Assembly: GCA_006503535.1 (NCBI GenBank)
Contig: QYRS01000009.1
Location: forward strand, 2,108,001-2,172,000
Source: Arthrinium phaeospermum
Taxonomy: Eukaryota; Ascomycota; Sordariomycetes; Amphisphaeriales; Apiosporaceae
Direction: 5' to 3'
DNA: 64,000 nt
Under the pieces are notes generated by a model that was given only the letters and a program-made list of their open reading frames with translations, made no database searches and was not told the DNA's origin. Shown in pieces: positions 1 to 12,026 of this stretch (position 1 is the stretch's first letter; each line of letters starts with the position of its first letter). The position numbers were made by a program, and so were the translations under genes.

Positions 1-2003
1 TGCGACGCGCACAATAGCGAATTGGGGGGAGCCTCCAGCTTACCCGCCGGTTGTCGACATCTTTCTGTGATATCTCTTCTTCTTCTGCTGCCGCTGCTGC
101 TTGTCCCACGTGCGCGCACAACTCCTACACACAGGTACGACCGGGTTCGGGTGTTTGTTTGTTTCGTTTTGTCGGTTATTCAAGGGAGAAAAAGGAAGGG
201 TAGAGAGAGCTTGCTTCTCTTTGTGCTCCGCGAAATTTCCCAAGTGCAAGGGAAGACCCCGAAATCAAATGTTGCGACAAAGCTCCGATGTAGGACGAAT
301 CCACTCGGTATACGACGGGCTATCGAAATGGACCCTGTGGAGTTTGGTTGTTGTTCGGTCGCATTGATAGGAACACAATGAGAGTAAAGGGACCTGAGGA
401 TAGCTCCAGGTATTATACCATGGTGCACAGCATGGAGCTGAGAGTGAATGGAAAACTAAAATTCTATACGTACGTCAAGCTTTCATTGGTAATCACAATC
501 GGTCATGGTGACCCTACCCTTGGGGGAGTTTCTTTACTTCTTACCCAGAGGATCGGGTCTCAGCTAAGGCCTCTCGGCCTTCTGGGCAATTGGAATTCCC
601 TCTTCAGTGAATGGTCCGAACTCGGTAGGGCCCCTGCTGTGGGGGAGAGCTGGCCTATCCTCGCAGTAGTCCCATTGAGCCCAGATCCAGCCTACCTGGT
701 CACTACGGCCGGTACATAGGCGGTCGTAGTCGGCTTAAGAGACGGCGCAAGCAACCTCAAGCTCCTCGTGATACCTATTGAATGCACACTTAAGACCCCG
801 TTTCATTTTTATAAGGACTGAAGCAAAACGAAATTCAGCTTCGAGGCTTTGAGGAAGAGAACCCGGGAATAAAACGTAAAATAATCCTGGGTAATAGGGA
901 GTGCATTGTGTTTCGAGGAGCGCGAGCAACCTGGCAAGTGAAGGAAATCCCTCCCGAGCAATACTTGTCGCCAAGTACCTCTCGCTAAAAAGCAAGCAGG
1001 TTCGGAGCCTCCAGCTTTAATAGGTGGGGACGTCATGATGTCGATCTTGCCATGTCATGTCATAAGGCGGCCTGCCTTGCGCTTGACGTATTCAGGACCC
1101 TGGAGGGTCTCGTAGATAAACATTGTAGTGGTGCCCGTATGCATCGGTAGGTAACTGAACAAGGGACCATGTGCATAGCCGTCAGGATGTCTCTAACGGA
1201 TCCTAGAATTCTCGGCTAATATGGAAAAACGCGTTATACTTTCCGACAAGATACTGCCCGAAGACAAGGTATTATCCGAAACCATAATTCCCGAGTATCG
1301 TACGGACCGCACTGAGCACATTTGTTATTGTATATACTCTTGTCACGTCTGGTCACTCCTTATTCCATGGGCGAAAAGCATTATAGAAGCCCATATGGTC
1401 CGGCTCTACATGATTCCACGAATTAGTCCCTTCATCAGGCGAAGGATGCAGTGTAAAAGACATTTGTATTCTGTCCCTGATCGCATTATCTGTGCTGCCA
1501 CTTATGAAGTAGCAAGTTTGGCTCCAGAACAACGTGTATATATGCAATGCAAGCTTTGCTCCATCTGTTCTTTTGCTCAGACACACACACTCTCTCTCTC
1601 TCTATCTCTGCTATCAGACAGCCTCGTATTTCCGGCTGGCTGCTTATGCAGTTCTCCTGATTAGCCTTGGCTTACCCAGTAAAGCAAACTCCTGCCAATG
1701 CATAACAGGTCCGACAATATGCACCAAATCCTTCCCGCTATGACCTTGCCCTCGACGACGTGACGCCTGTCATATAAGACTAGGCAATGCGCGCAACGAG
1801 ACGTAAAATGCAAACCCTTAACGCCAACCCTTATGGTATCACAAACTCTAGACATTTGGATGAGCATTACGACCACCTCCTGCTTCTCAACTTCGAAGCT
1901 CGAAACACGAAAGAGCCCGGCCGTACGCACTGCTAGAACCCTCGGATGAAGATCCTTCACGGCTCTTTAGGGGGCCCGTTCCGGGATCACTGGCTGCGGC
2001 TCC
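1..2003. other. Intergenic stretch, no gene seen
   Basis: Lies beyond the 3' end of the Dma1-type gene. Short ORFs occur on both strands, the longest about 147 codons (1221-1664 plus), but none shows a recognisable domain, convincing signal peptide or splice structure. A short AC/TC microsatellite lies at 1581-1609. I see no other feature. Confidence 0.5.
1581..1609. repeat. AC/TC dinucleotide microsatellite
   Basis: A run of AC units passes directly into a run of TC units with one interruption. It is a simple repeat in a non-coding stretch. Confidence 0.85.
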
Positions 2004-3935
2004 CTATGCCGTATTCACGCCAACCCTATTCGTGGCCGCATCGAGACTGTTCATGGCGCCAGGTCTGGATATGTCCTGAGAAGCACGTCCAGCATCTCCG
2101 TCAAAGACCCATGGCCCAGCGTCGTTACGCGGTGTCAGAGGTCCCTCGGTGCAGTTCGCCAGATGAGGTGCTCCGGTCGGTGATGGCGTGCGGGTCCCGC
2201 GGTTTGACGGCGTGCCTGCAGTCGGCGTCCGAGAAGCAGAGGGGATAGCCACCGGGCTCGAGGTGGTGGTGTGGGCTAATGTCGTGTTTCCAGCTGCTGG
2301 TGAGCTATTCAAGAGGACCGTGGAATCCCCCATTTCTACTTCGCGAGAGACGGCTTGGGGCACCTCTGCAACTGCCGACGGTACAGGCTCACTTTGTGCA
2401 CTTTGCGTGCTCTGCGCGCTCTGTGCACCTTGGCGGTCGGGCTCCGCTTCCTGTTGTGAATCGTTATCTGCAGATTGGTTGTCGTTTGCCTCCTCGGGAC
2501 CTGAGTCGAGCTGCTGCCACTCATCCGAGACTTCTTCCACGTCCATGTCAAGATCCGCTGCGGCTCGACAGTTTGGGCAGGAGAAAATAGGGTACGAGGG
2601 TCCCATCAATAATTCCCTGATACACTTGAAGTGCCATGTGTGGCTGCAAGGGGCCACGAAGAGAGACTGGCAGGGCTAGAATAGTGTCAGCAGAGCCCAT
2701 CGGGTCCGAATACGCCCGTCTCATGACAAACTTACAGCTATTGCGTTCAAACAGATCGAGCAGTCTTGGGCGTGCGAGGCGTTTGATGCTGCCAAAGTCA
2801 TGTTTCTAAGCCGCTTGTGTGTGGCCATACTGCGTTCGGGTCAGTAAAAAGAGCCACTCGGAGGCGGAGGCAAAACAAATGCTTACTTGAAGGTATTCGG
2901 CTTAGCTTGCCAGCCCCGATTCAGCTCAATCCGCATCTTGACGCAACGGAAAATCATCTCCTCCCCTCCCCGGAAGTCGATTCCCAGCTGCACAATGTCT
3001 CCATCGTTGATTGAGAAAGGCTTGGATTCCGTGCCGGGTGGGCTCAGGCGGATGTGGTTGAGGAATGTGCCCGATGAGCTCTTGACGTCCTTGATGAACC
3101 ACTTGCCGTTTTCGAACCAAAATTCGCAGTGTCTTCGGCTGACGACCTTACTCTTGAAGCCTACGGGAGCGGACGAGGGAGCGTTTGACGGAACGGGGGC
3201 ATGGTTTTCCCTTTCTGAATAGCGTCCAACTTTGATGATCTCCTTGCCAGTCGGTAGCGTACGCGAGACGGGGGTGAATGACAGTGATTGCCGATTAGAC
3301 CTGGGGTCGTAATGAGCGGAAAACCTGATGCTCGGGAGTGCATCGGCTGGCAAGTCGCCCGTTGTGGCTGATCGAGATCGTGTCATCTCTGCCGAGTGTC
3401 CTGAAGACTCTTCTTCAGGGACGGTGGATCCCGGTTCGTTGTTGGGAGTGTTTTGATGCTCGGCAGGATTCGATGCAGTACTCGGCTCAGGTGTCGATGG
3501 CACGGCACCAGCACTAGCGATTTGTGATGCGTTGCCAACAGGTTGCGAAGTAACCCGCCGCAGTTGTTCGCCGTTTGCTGTGGATTGCAATGCAGTACGT
3601 GATCCGTTCTGATCACTGGGTTGGTTGGAGGCTCGTGATCGTTGCTGTTCCGTGGCGGCAGATGCGGTTACGGATCGGGTGAGCGTGGCGGTTCGACCAA
3701 GGTGCGGTGCATGCGAAGCTGCAGAGGGCGAGGGTGTACCGGGCGTCGAACTCGAAGTGTGGTTGTCACGAGAAAGAATATGGTTTTGCGTGTATGAGCG
3801 CAAATAACTCAAGCCTCGTAGTCTGCCGGTCCTACTGGTGTGATGGGCAGGAGATGACGTGGGAGGGGAGGACGGGGAGTTGTTGACAGAACCAGGCTGT
3901 AATATGCCCGGCGACGGGGCGGGCTGGGTGAACAT
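2004..3935 (-). CDS. dma1: FHA-RING E3 ubiquitin ligase, Dma1 type
   Basis: Predicted E3 ubiquitin ligase of the Dma1/Dma2 (CHFR-related) family, which links phosphothreonine binding to ubiquitination in septation, septin and mitotic checkpoint control. Three exons (3935-2887, 2805-2736, 2675-2004) give 596 residues; both introns (81 and 60 nt) have GT-AG ends and keep the frame. Residues 1-200 are Ser/Thr/Pro-rich and probably disordered. An FHA domain spans about 205-340, with core Gly238-Arg239, the SRRH stretch near 266-269 and Asn293. A RING-H2 finger follows: Cys365, Cys368, Cys383, His385, His388, Cys391, Cys406, Cys409, the C3H2C3 order. The Gln/Ser-rich tail (410-596) is low complexity. 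The middle exon supplies the first CxxC, so gene models skipping it would lose the RING. FHA followed directly by RING is diagnostic of this family. Confidence 0.93.
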
Positions 3936-4949
3936 TTGAATTGAGGTGAATGATGTTTTTAATTTGGGGGGTGGTCTTGCGGGTGGGTAGTCGGCGGATC
4001 TGCGACGAAATTGCTAAAGGGCGTAAAAAGGCGGGCTGACCGACAGGATTGCTTGCACCAGCAATGCAATCAATACCAATGGGCAGCTATTTCCCTTGCT
4101 GTTGCTCGGTGTTTTTTGGCCGCAATAGGCACTCCTGGTATGGTCGATCAATGCTCCCTCTTCCGCGGCAAAGCGGCGTTGCTTTGCTTTTGCGTTGCTT
4201 GGCTTGCCCTGGGCTGGCCCTGGTATCTTTCGCTACCGCCGTTTCCCTGGAATCCTGGGTGGTTGTTTGAACGGTTGACAACGAACAAATTGATTGAACC
4301 TAAAAAGGAAGAGAGACCCTGGGTGAAATTGGAGGCCAATGCGATACCTGAACGAAAACTGATTTGACAGGCAGTAAAGAAAAAAAAAATCGTGACTGAG
4401 CGGGTGCCGTGGTGCCGCAGTCAGTTGCCGGGCGAGCGCTCGTTTCAATGGCCTACAGATCCGGGATAGAGTTGTTTCAACGTATACTGAGCGTGTAAGT
4501 TGGTTGCCGGTGATGGATCGGTGGGGTTGATGTCCAGTGAAGTGAGTGGCTTGCTTGTGTGGACAAGCTAGGAGGAAAATATGGCGAAAGTAGTGGGCGT
4601 GTTTTTTAGGTACTTTGGTAGGTAGGGGGGTCCAGATGCGGCTCTGTCGTCGTTTTTTCTTTCTTTTGTCGTTCTCGAAAATTGAACAGAACCGGTCGAC
4701 GAAGGAAGAAGAAAAGAGTCGGGATGTGAAGTTGCGAGGTTTGCGTTCCCCAGATGGAAGCCGGGTCGGGTCATATGTATGCCAATGATGAGATGAACGA
4801 AGGCGAAACTCCCCGATAAGGAAGGGAGAAAATTGGAACAGGTCTTCTTTTGGACTTGGATCCGGCCGTCAGTCAGGTCGGGTCATTGAAGTTACTTGAC
4901 CTACGAAATACAAATAGCAGTAGCTGACTTTTTATTTGAGCTGGAGATC

Positions 4950-4990
4950 AGTCCGATCCAGTCCAGTGACTCCAGTCCAGTCCAGCCAGT
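4950..4990. repeat. Imperfect CCAGT pentamer repeat
   Basis: The pentamer TCCAG/CCAGT recurs about six times with small interruptions. Simple local repeat upstream of the Dma1-type gene; no function inferred. Confidence 0.6.
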
Positions 4991-7900
4991 GCTAGCAAGT
5001 GAAGATGCTACTAAGCTTAGTAGCCCGTTGAAGCGATCGCCCCGGTACTGATTCGTCAAATCGAAACGGGAGACAGATTCTCAAATGCGCGCGCTGAGGG
5101 CTGATGCAACAAACACCGTATCTTTATTATTAGAACGCCGTAAGACGAGAGGAACCTGCTTTTTCGCTGGCCGGACGCGCAGATATGTATGTAATCAAGT
5201 AATGCACACACCGTAGGACTTTGCCAGGATCATGGAACCCGACAAGGGGCCTGACCACTGACGCCACCGACGGACGGGTCTGGCAAAAGTTGGGGGTGGG
5301 TTCCCTTCTGCAGGAGGTTCGCTGTGGGAGGTGAGATGAGCGGGCGGGGGCTTCGGTGGTCGGGGAGGGGTTAGCTGGTCTTCCAAGGCCTCTCTCTCCG
5401 CAAAAATGGCTGGCAGCTCCTGTCTTTTGCAATCGCTAGGCAATGGCTAGACCTTTTCAGGGGCGGTCCAGAAGGGAAGTCGGCAGTCTAGAATCCCCAG
5501 ATCTCTTTCTCCCTTCGTCTCTTCTTAAACCACCTCCCGGAATGCTCGTCGGGCGGCGGCGTGGTGAGTTCATTAAAGGCGCATCAGCCGCAGCAGGCCT
5601 TTGTCAGTTGCACTGCACCAAGCAGGAGAGGCAATGTCAGTAAGGTAATCTCGAAGGTGCTATTGTTGGTAGCCCCGTATCAACCTTGCAGGATCTGAAG
5701 CACGAGGATGACAGAAGTCTCTTTACAAAGAAAAACGCCTAGGTTACTACACCACGCCAGGCGATTGATTTCCTGGTCAGACGTTGCAACTCTAACTAAA
5801 ACCCCACAAACAACGAACACGCGACCCTCGATCTTGTTACTTCCCGGCCAACGTGATTGCACAGACTCGATTTTCAAGAGAGCAAGACACACCACTTGTC
5901 GAAATAACCACATTGTGTGATGCGTCTGCCGTACCACCTAACCAGTTGATGCCTACATAAATGTTTGCAAGGCAACCTTTTCACAGTGACTTAGTGTGTC
6001 GAAATGTTTAAAGTACCTTACTTACTAAGACCCGTCAAGCTCCGCCAGATCGATTCTGAGACTTCACCGAGACCTGCAGAACTCTGACGAGCTGTCTGCC
6101 AGCAAACAGGTCGAACAAGCATCGTCAGCATCGCCCTAAGAAAGTATATCTAGATGCCACTTGCGGCAGGACACTCATCCACGCCAGCCTCATCAACTTC
6201 AATTCCATGGCTGTGACTGAACCGCCACCAGATCTTTGCCGACCCGGCCCGAGCCTATCCAAGTCATGTTTGTACCAGTTCGAGATAAGAATCTCCTCGG
6301 TTTGGGACTATTGACGATCACTGCCATAATTACTTGGGACGCGTCCATTATGTTTCATTATGCCAATTCGAAGAGGCTCCGAGACTTCTCTTGTAATGTG
6401 CATGACAGATGCGTTGTCAGAGCTCCGAGCAGTGTGCACGGTATGTGTGTATGTTCAGTAGCTCAGTCGCGTCATCTGAAGTCGTAGTATCCAAGAGCTT
6501 GTCACATGACTCGGTCCATGTCGAAATGATCGACCTTCCTTCCCGCCATGTCGTCAGGTTGCTGCCGCGCGGAAAACGAGGCTGAACTGACAGCCCAAGG
6601 CTCCACGAAGCTCGTCATTTCCACAATTATAGGGGACGGCCTGAATCGCTTTCTGGCGGGTCGCGACGGGTACAGGCAGAGCAATTACTCGCGATCGGTC
6701 AGATTTCTGGGACTCCGGTTGCTTGCTGGCTCGGGATGCGTTTCCGAGGAGCGCTCCGTCCGATCCCGATTCTTTGCCTCCATGGTGACCATCGGTTGTG
6801 CGCTCAGTTGAACTTATCGCGAAATGATTTCATCCCTTCATTGCGAATGACGGTCCGTTGTCCTCCGTCCATCTCAAGTTGTTGTGCGAGCAGACTCCAA
6901 GTCATGCGAGATCGGGCCTTGCCATGTGAAAGAAAGGGGTCGTTCACTTCAGCCTCGCATTGCAGGCTGTCTCGTAGGACATGACATGAAACCCCCTCTC
7001 CTAGCTAGTATGAGAATCTCATTGTGTCTGTGCCGGTAGTCCTGTTCATGTAGTCCCTGGAGCTCTAGTTTCATCGCCAGGAAATGTATCTGAATGTAGC
7101 GGCGACTTACCCTCTCCAAGCAATACGCAAGGGCGATGCATACTCGTCAATCTTGAATACCTCCTTTATATGTCTATCGAGCGTCATGCGGTATAGATTG
7201 TATACACGTACTGTATATACAATATAAATGTTCGAGCACATCTAAGACCTTGATTGGTCCGAATACGAGGCGAGAGATGACGACTAGGTAAAGAACACCA
7301 GCAGTCTCCATTGTTCGTCCAAAGTATTGAATTAGACGGAGCCAATGAAGCATATAGATATTTAGATCAGATGAACCATGCTAATCAATCGTCAGAGAAC
7401 AAGAGATCGCAGTGGAACACCGCCCTATTCGAACTCTGGACAGGCCCCTATTTTGCCAAAGTGAAAGGTGTCAATCGTGGTGTAATCGAATTACCCAGCA
7501 CCGAAACTCTGTCCTCAGTTGTTAATATAGGCATTTGAATGGCCAGTCCTCGTCTTATATGTGCTGTTGATCAACTCCCTTGATGAAGTTGGCCAGTTTT
7601 TCAGCCACTACACTGCAGCTGGGAAGTTTGATACACCTTTACGGAAGAAGGGGGTGTATGCTGTCTTCATTAGGATCCTGGTAAAGCAGGCATATTTGCC
7701 ATCTAGGATGGCGTAAGTGAAAGTGTCAACTTAGTCTGGGCGTCAAGGATTCTAGTGACGTTAACAAAGCAGCAGAAAGTCCTTTTCTGTAAATATCAGT
7801 TCCCCTTAACCCTGGGATATGGCCATGGAAACCCCAGGCTACTGAGAGGTTGTCTTACTAGTGGTCTGGCCATGTATGTGCCTTGTTATGTGATGACCAG

Positions 7901-7992
7901 ACACCAATTTACACTGACAAAGAATCAGTATATAGTTCCATGGAAAAGATTATCTCGCGCCTAAGAAACGCTCATATAAAGCTATGGCATAT

Positions 7993-8570
7993 AGGCTGGA
8001 CGATCCTACAACGGTAAGCACAACGCCCGGGTCAAGGTCTATGTCCTCGCTTATCTCCCGCCAGTGGTGGATTTGAGGTTGTCGACCAATTGTAGCATTC
8101 TAGGGTTGTCAAGACACGAGTTCGGCGTCTCGTATGATTGTATGTTTTGCTGTACATGGTTCCCAGGACCTGAAGACGATGACTTTGTTTTTCAGCTTGG
8201 AAAGTGAAGCTATAGCCCTTTAGCTGACAAGTTATACAAATGTGGCCATCAAGACTCGATGTACAACTTCCTGGATCAGCTGGCCCATAGTGAAGTCATG
8301 CTGTGTTGAGACGATGTGTTGCCGAGACTGAAGCTCTTCAAGACGGATGAGAATAATCTCTTGCGGAGGGCAATGATGTCCTATCTTCAAGACAGAGGTC
8401 CTTGTGCAGGGAAGGATTAGGCGGGGATTGTAGTCATATCCATCCTAGGAGACGACATCGAGATCATCTCCCTCTCCGCTGACTGTCAGGAATACCAGCT
8501 GACTACTCTAGGCTCACGGACCGCCTGTCAGGCGTGCTGCACAGACATGCATGGTTGCTTGTGGGCGATC
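7993..8570 (+). pseudogene. Possible decayed coding region, unknown family
   Basis: One plus-strand frame reads about 190 codons with only three internal stops: TGA near 8205, TGA near 8308 and TAG near 8418. It ends at a TGA near 8580. The segments between stops have balanced, protein-like composition (for example PGPEDDDFVFQLGK and LPRLKLFKTDENNLLRR). Each stop is one C-to-T change from CGA or CAG, the direction expected of repeat-induced point mutation or cytosine deamination. I do not recognise the family, no start codon or splice sites are clear, and chance remains possible. Confidence 0.25.
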
Positions 8571-10401
8571 CTGGATACATGATGCGGTTCCGGGCATACC
8601 TACAGCTCTACGTTACATCGTGAACGGAGCATGCCGAATTGCGGATCACCACGCATCCGGTAGCAAGGCCGAGCAGAATTCCACGCCCGGGTCCCAATCC
8701 CGATATCAATTCATGCAAATAAGGAAGCTCGTTCGTGATCGTCTTCCTTGTCGGGGGAGAGGGGGGTGTTAGGGCAGCCGAAGTTGCCGACCGGAACATA
8801 TGGCCTGACCAGCAGTGGGTGTTGATTGGGCTGCCAGCTAATTAAAGGAGATCGATCGCAGCCCCGACATCCTCGAAGGCTGAGTGCCGCCACCCCTGAC
8901 GACGTTTCTGTACCTGCAGAATTCCCCGTCGATCTAAACGGGTGTTCATCTGCATATGTATTGTAGCTGTTGAAAAGCAAGATGTTTATTCGCATGTGAA
9001 GAAACGATAGGTATATGTTCCTAACTTATGCCCATTCCCCACGCTGAGTTCTGATAACGCATGGAACCGATTCTGACAGGAACCGTCGAGGTAACCTGAC
9101 GTTGCAGCCACCGGTTCTCGCGGGGATCGGCCCCAAAAGCGCACACGAACGAGCAGGTATTTTCCGGGCTGGAGCTGCCGCCGAGAGCTTGGCTCAATTT
9201 CTGGAATATCGTACCATGCTCTACCTCTTTACCCGTTGCGGCAATTGGGGGGTTTCTCCCGGCCGAGAGTGCCCGAGTCTCGGCAGGCCGGATTCTATCT
9301 CTCAAACGACCTCTGAGGACATAGGATTGTCCATTTGAAAGTAAATATCTAACCACCCATCCCTTTGCTGCTGCGAGATTGGGACATTCTTCTTGCCTTG
9401 GTTAAATGAGTGTGGGGATTACCGTTTGCGGCGCAGCAGTCCTGAGCAGCTGCTTCGATGTCGTCCGTCGGCCGTGACCTGATGTGTAAGTATGCACGTA
9501 TGCACGCAAGAGGTAGTTCGTTCGGACTAGGGAATGGGGCAGCTTATCTGCATACAGCCGGCCCATTACCAATAACACCCTCGTTTTACCGGAATACAAC
9601 ATCAGCTGTCAGCGTCCGTATCCAATCAGACCCCTCCATCGTCCTCGCACACATCTAAGGCACGCCACCATCTTCAGCTTGGCGTGCGCCGTCGTCGTCT
9701 CTGTGTATGTCCAGGTTCGGCAATCTACTCGTGGGGGGAAAAAAACGTGGTAAGCGGAAGAAACAAGAAGACTATTGACTGACATACTCATTTACTTGCC
9801 ACACGGCGGGACTGCTGCAGGAGGGATCGAGCTGTGTTCTGATTAGCCAATGCTGTGAACCCCTCGCTCCGGTGCAATGGTCAGAACGTAGTATTGGACC
9901 TCAGCCATGTGCCACGCCGCCGGGTCATTTGCTTTTCGAGTCTCAGCCAATGCGCTACCGTTGCATTACAGGACTTGGCATGAGTCCTATGTGGTCGCTA
10001 TGCGTGCCCACGGAGGAACTTCTGATTCTGCATCTGCGAATAAAAGGCGGAGGGGGGATCGTACGAGCAGCACAAGTCCTCCTTCCAGTAGTCTGCGCCG
10101 CTGTCAATCTCGCTATGACTGGGGCTGGGTAAGTAGGGATGGATTTGAGAGCGAACCGAGAGCAGAGTTGCACCTCTTGGGCTGCTGCATCGCTGAGGGT
10201 ATTTCTCAACACTAACGAAGCCGTTACGTTGGTGCTGCATGTATTGCCACTTAAAGCCAACAGTCGCTGGGGAAAGGCGCAAGGGGGTATTGCTCCATCT
10301 CGTAGTTGCTCCTGGCTGGTCATGGCCCTAGCTGAATCAACCAGTCATGAAGTCCCCGGGTGTCCCGGCATACGTCTTGTCTTGGAAAGGTCCCGAGACC
10401 T

Positions 10402-10409
10402 GTATAAAT
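10402..10409 (+). promoter_or_regulatory. TATA box of the amine oxidase gene
   Basis: A good TATA element (TATAAATA-like) lies about 140 bp upstream of the amine oxidase ATG, in an otherwise GC-balanced segment. Spacing suits a transcription start around 10430-10450 and a leader near 100 nt. Confidence 0.55.
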
Positions 10410-10544
10410 ATGGCTGCCCCCAGCAGTGTATTGGTATCTATGAAGGACGCTTCCTTCTTCACCGGCTAGGCTAACCGCTTCATACATTCATTCGTTCATA
10501 CAAGCCGTCGAAGCATTCGTCCCTGTCAACATCATCCCATCCCA

Positions 10545-12026
10545 ATGATGAAGTCATCTCTCCTCTTGCCCCAGCTTCTGCTGTTGGCGCAGACCACCCT
10601 AGGTCAAACCTACGATACCATCATCGTCGGCGGCGGCCTCTCGGGCCTGGGCGCAGCCAAAGCCCTATCCGAAGCCGGCAAGAGCTTCGTAGTCCTCGAA
10701 GCCCGCGACCGGGTCGGCGGCCGCGTCTGGAACCGCGAGCTCCAGGACGGCGGCTACACCGAAGTCGGCGCCGAGTTCGTCGGCGAGACCCAAGACAAAG
10801 TGCTGGACCTGGCCGCCGAGCTGGGGCTCGAGCTCTACCCGGAGTACAACACGGGCAACAACGTGCTGTACCACCAGGGCGAGCGCACGACCTACGCCAC
10901 GAGCCCCATCCCGCCCGTCGACCTCCTGAGCCAGACGCAGATCGGGGCCGTCATCCTGGAGCTCAACACGCTCTCCCAGGGGGTCGATGTCCAGAACCCG
11001 TGGGACAGCGCGCTGGCGGCGCACTGGGACAAGCAGACGTTCGACCAGTGGCTCCGGCTCAAAGGCCTGACCGAGTCGGCGCGCTTCCTCATCGATGCCG
11101 CGGTCGAGACGGTGTTTTCCGTCGAGGCCGATGAGCTTTCCCTGCTCTACGCTTTGACGTATATCGCCGCCGCCGGCAACGAGACGACCAAGGGGACCTT
11201 TGACCGCCTCATCTCCATCGACGGCGGTGCCCAGCAGTGGCGCGTCGACGGCGGCACGCAGCTCCTGGCCATCCGGCTAGCCGAGAAGCTCGGCAACGAC
11301 AACGTCCGCCTCAGCGCGCCCGTCCGCAAGATCAGCAAGGGCAAAGACGACAGCGACGCCTACACAGTCACCCTCAAAGACGGCTCCACCGTCCACGGCG
11401 CCCACGTCATCGTCGCCATGTCCCCGCCGCTCGCCCGGCAAATCACCTACGAGCCGGCCCTCCCCAAAGCGCGCGACCAGCTGACGGCGCAGATGCGCAT
11501 GGGGTCCATCGGCAAGGCCATCGCCGTCTACGCGACGTCGTGGTGGCGCGAGGAGGCGCACGGGTCGCTGACGGGACAGGCCGTCAGCGACAGCGGGCTG
11601 GCGCGGTCGACGTTCGACCAGTCGCTGCGGGCCGGGCACAACCCGCCCGTGAGCGCGCTCATGACCTTCCTCGAGGCCGACCAGATGCGCGAGTACGACA
11701 ACCGGACCGAGGCCGAGATCACGGAGCAGGTCGGCCGGGACTTTGCGAAATACTTTGTTGCCGATAAGAATGACGCCGCGGCCGCGGAGAAGGTGGCGGA
11801 TGTCAAGGAGTGGGTCGTTCAGCGATGGGATCTTGAGGAGTACTCCCAGGGCGGGCCGGTGGCGGTCGCGGGGCCGGGTATCTATACCAACTATGGTCCG
11901 GCGTTGAAGGAGCGCGTGGGAAACTTGCACTTTGCTGGGACTGAGGCATCGGACTACTGGATCGGATACATGGATGGAGCTCTGCGCTCGGGCTACCGTG
12001 CTGCCGCCGAGGTCATCGAGGGGTAG
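10545..12026 (+). CDS. Secreted flavin amine oxidase
   Basis: Single-exon FAD-dependent amine oxidase of 493 residues, expected to oxidise a primary or polyamine to aldehyde plus ammonia and H2O2. Residues 1-20 form a signal peptide (leucine-rich core, cleavage near LGQ-TY), so it probably enters the secretory pathway. The FAD-binding dinucleotide fold starts at residue 26 with GGGLSG (29-34), then the EARDRVGGR signature. The C-terminal motif FAGTEASDYWIGYMDGALRSG (from 463) is the family's second FAD signature. Where mammalian MAO A/B carry a cysteine covalently attached to flavin (GGC), this protein has GGP followed by a Tyr-containing segment, so FAD should be non-covalent. The start has tandem ATGs (10545, 10548); the first is taken. 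The gene is strongly C/G-biased at third codon positions. Alternatives are a polyamine oxidase or L-amino-acid oxidase; substrate cannot be read from sequence. Confidence 0.9.
   Translation: MMKSSLLLPQLLLLAQTTLGQTYDTIIVGGGLSGLGAAKALSEAGKSFVVLEARDRVGGRVWNRELQDGGYTEVGAEFVGETQDKVLDLAAELGLELYPEYNTGNNVLYHQGERTTYATSPIPPVDLLSQTQIGAVILELNTLSQGVDVQNPWDSALAAHWDKQTFDQWLRLKGLTESARFLIDAAVETVFSVEADELSLLYALTYIAAAGNETTKGTFDRLISIDGGAQQWRVDGGTQLLAIRLAEKLGNDNVRLSAPVRKISKGKDDSDAYTVTLKDGSTVHGAHVIVAMSPPLARQITYEPALPKARDQLTAQMRMGSIGKAIAVYATSWWREEAHGSLTGQAVSDSGLARSTFDQSLRAGHNPPVSALMTFLEADQMREYDNRTEAEITEQVGRDFAKYFVADKNDAAAAEKVADVKEWVVQRWDLEEYSQGGPVAVAGPGIYTNYGPALKERVGNLHFAGTEASDYWIGYMDGALRSGYRAAAEVIEG

Larger units (their letters stand above)
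3936..10400. other. Long intergenic region, no convincing gene
   Basis: About 6.5 kb between the Dma1 5' end and the amine oxidase promoter. The first kilobase is pyrimidine-rich and probably holds the Dma1 promoter and leader. Many short ORFs exist on both strands, none over about 125 codons and none recognisable. The only coding-like trace is the interrupted frame near 7.99-8.57 kb, listed separately. I found no tRNA, 5S rRNA or terminal repeats. Confidence 0.5.

Noticed and set aside
565..600. U2 snRNA-like TCTCGGCCTT segment
   Set aside because: Only about ten bases match the U2 5' end; the branch-site-recognition sequence and downstream stems are absent.
1221..1664. 147-codon plus-strand ORF
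   Set aside because: Ends through a TC microsatellite, has no domain, and shows no coding bias.
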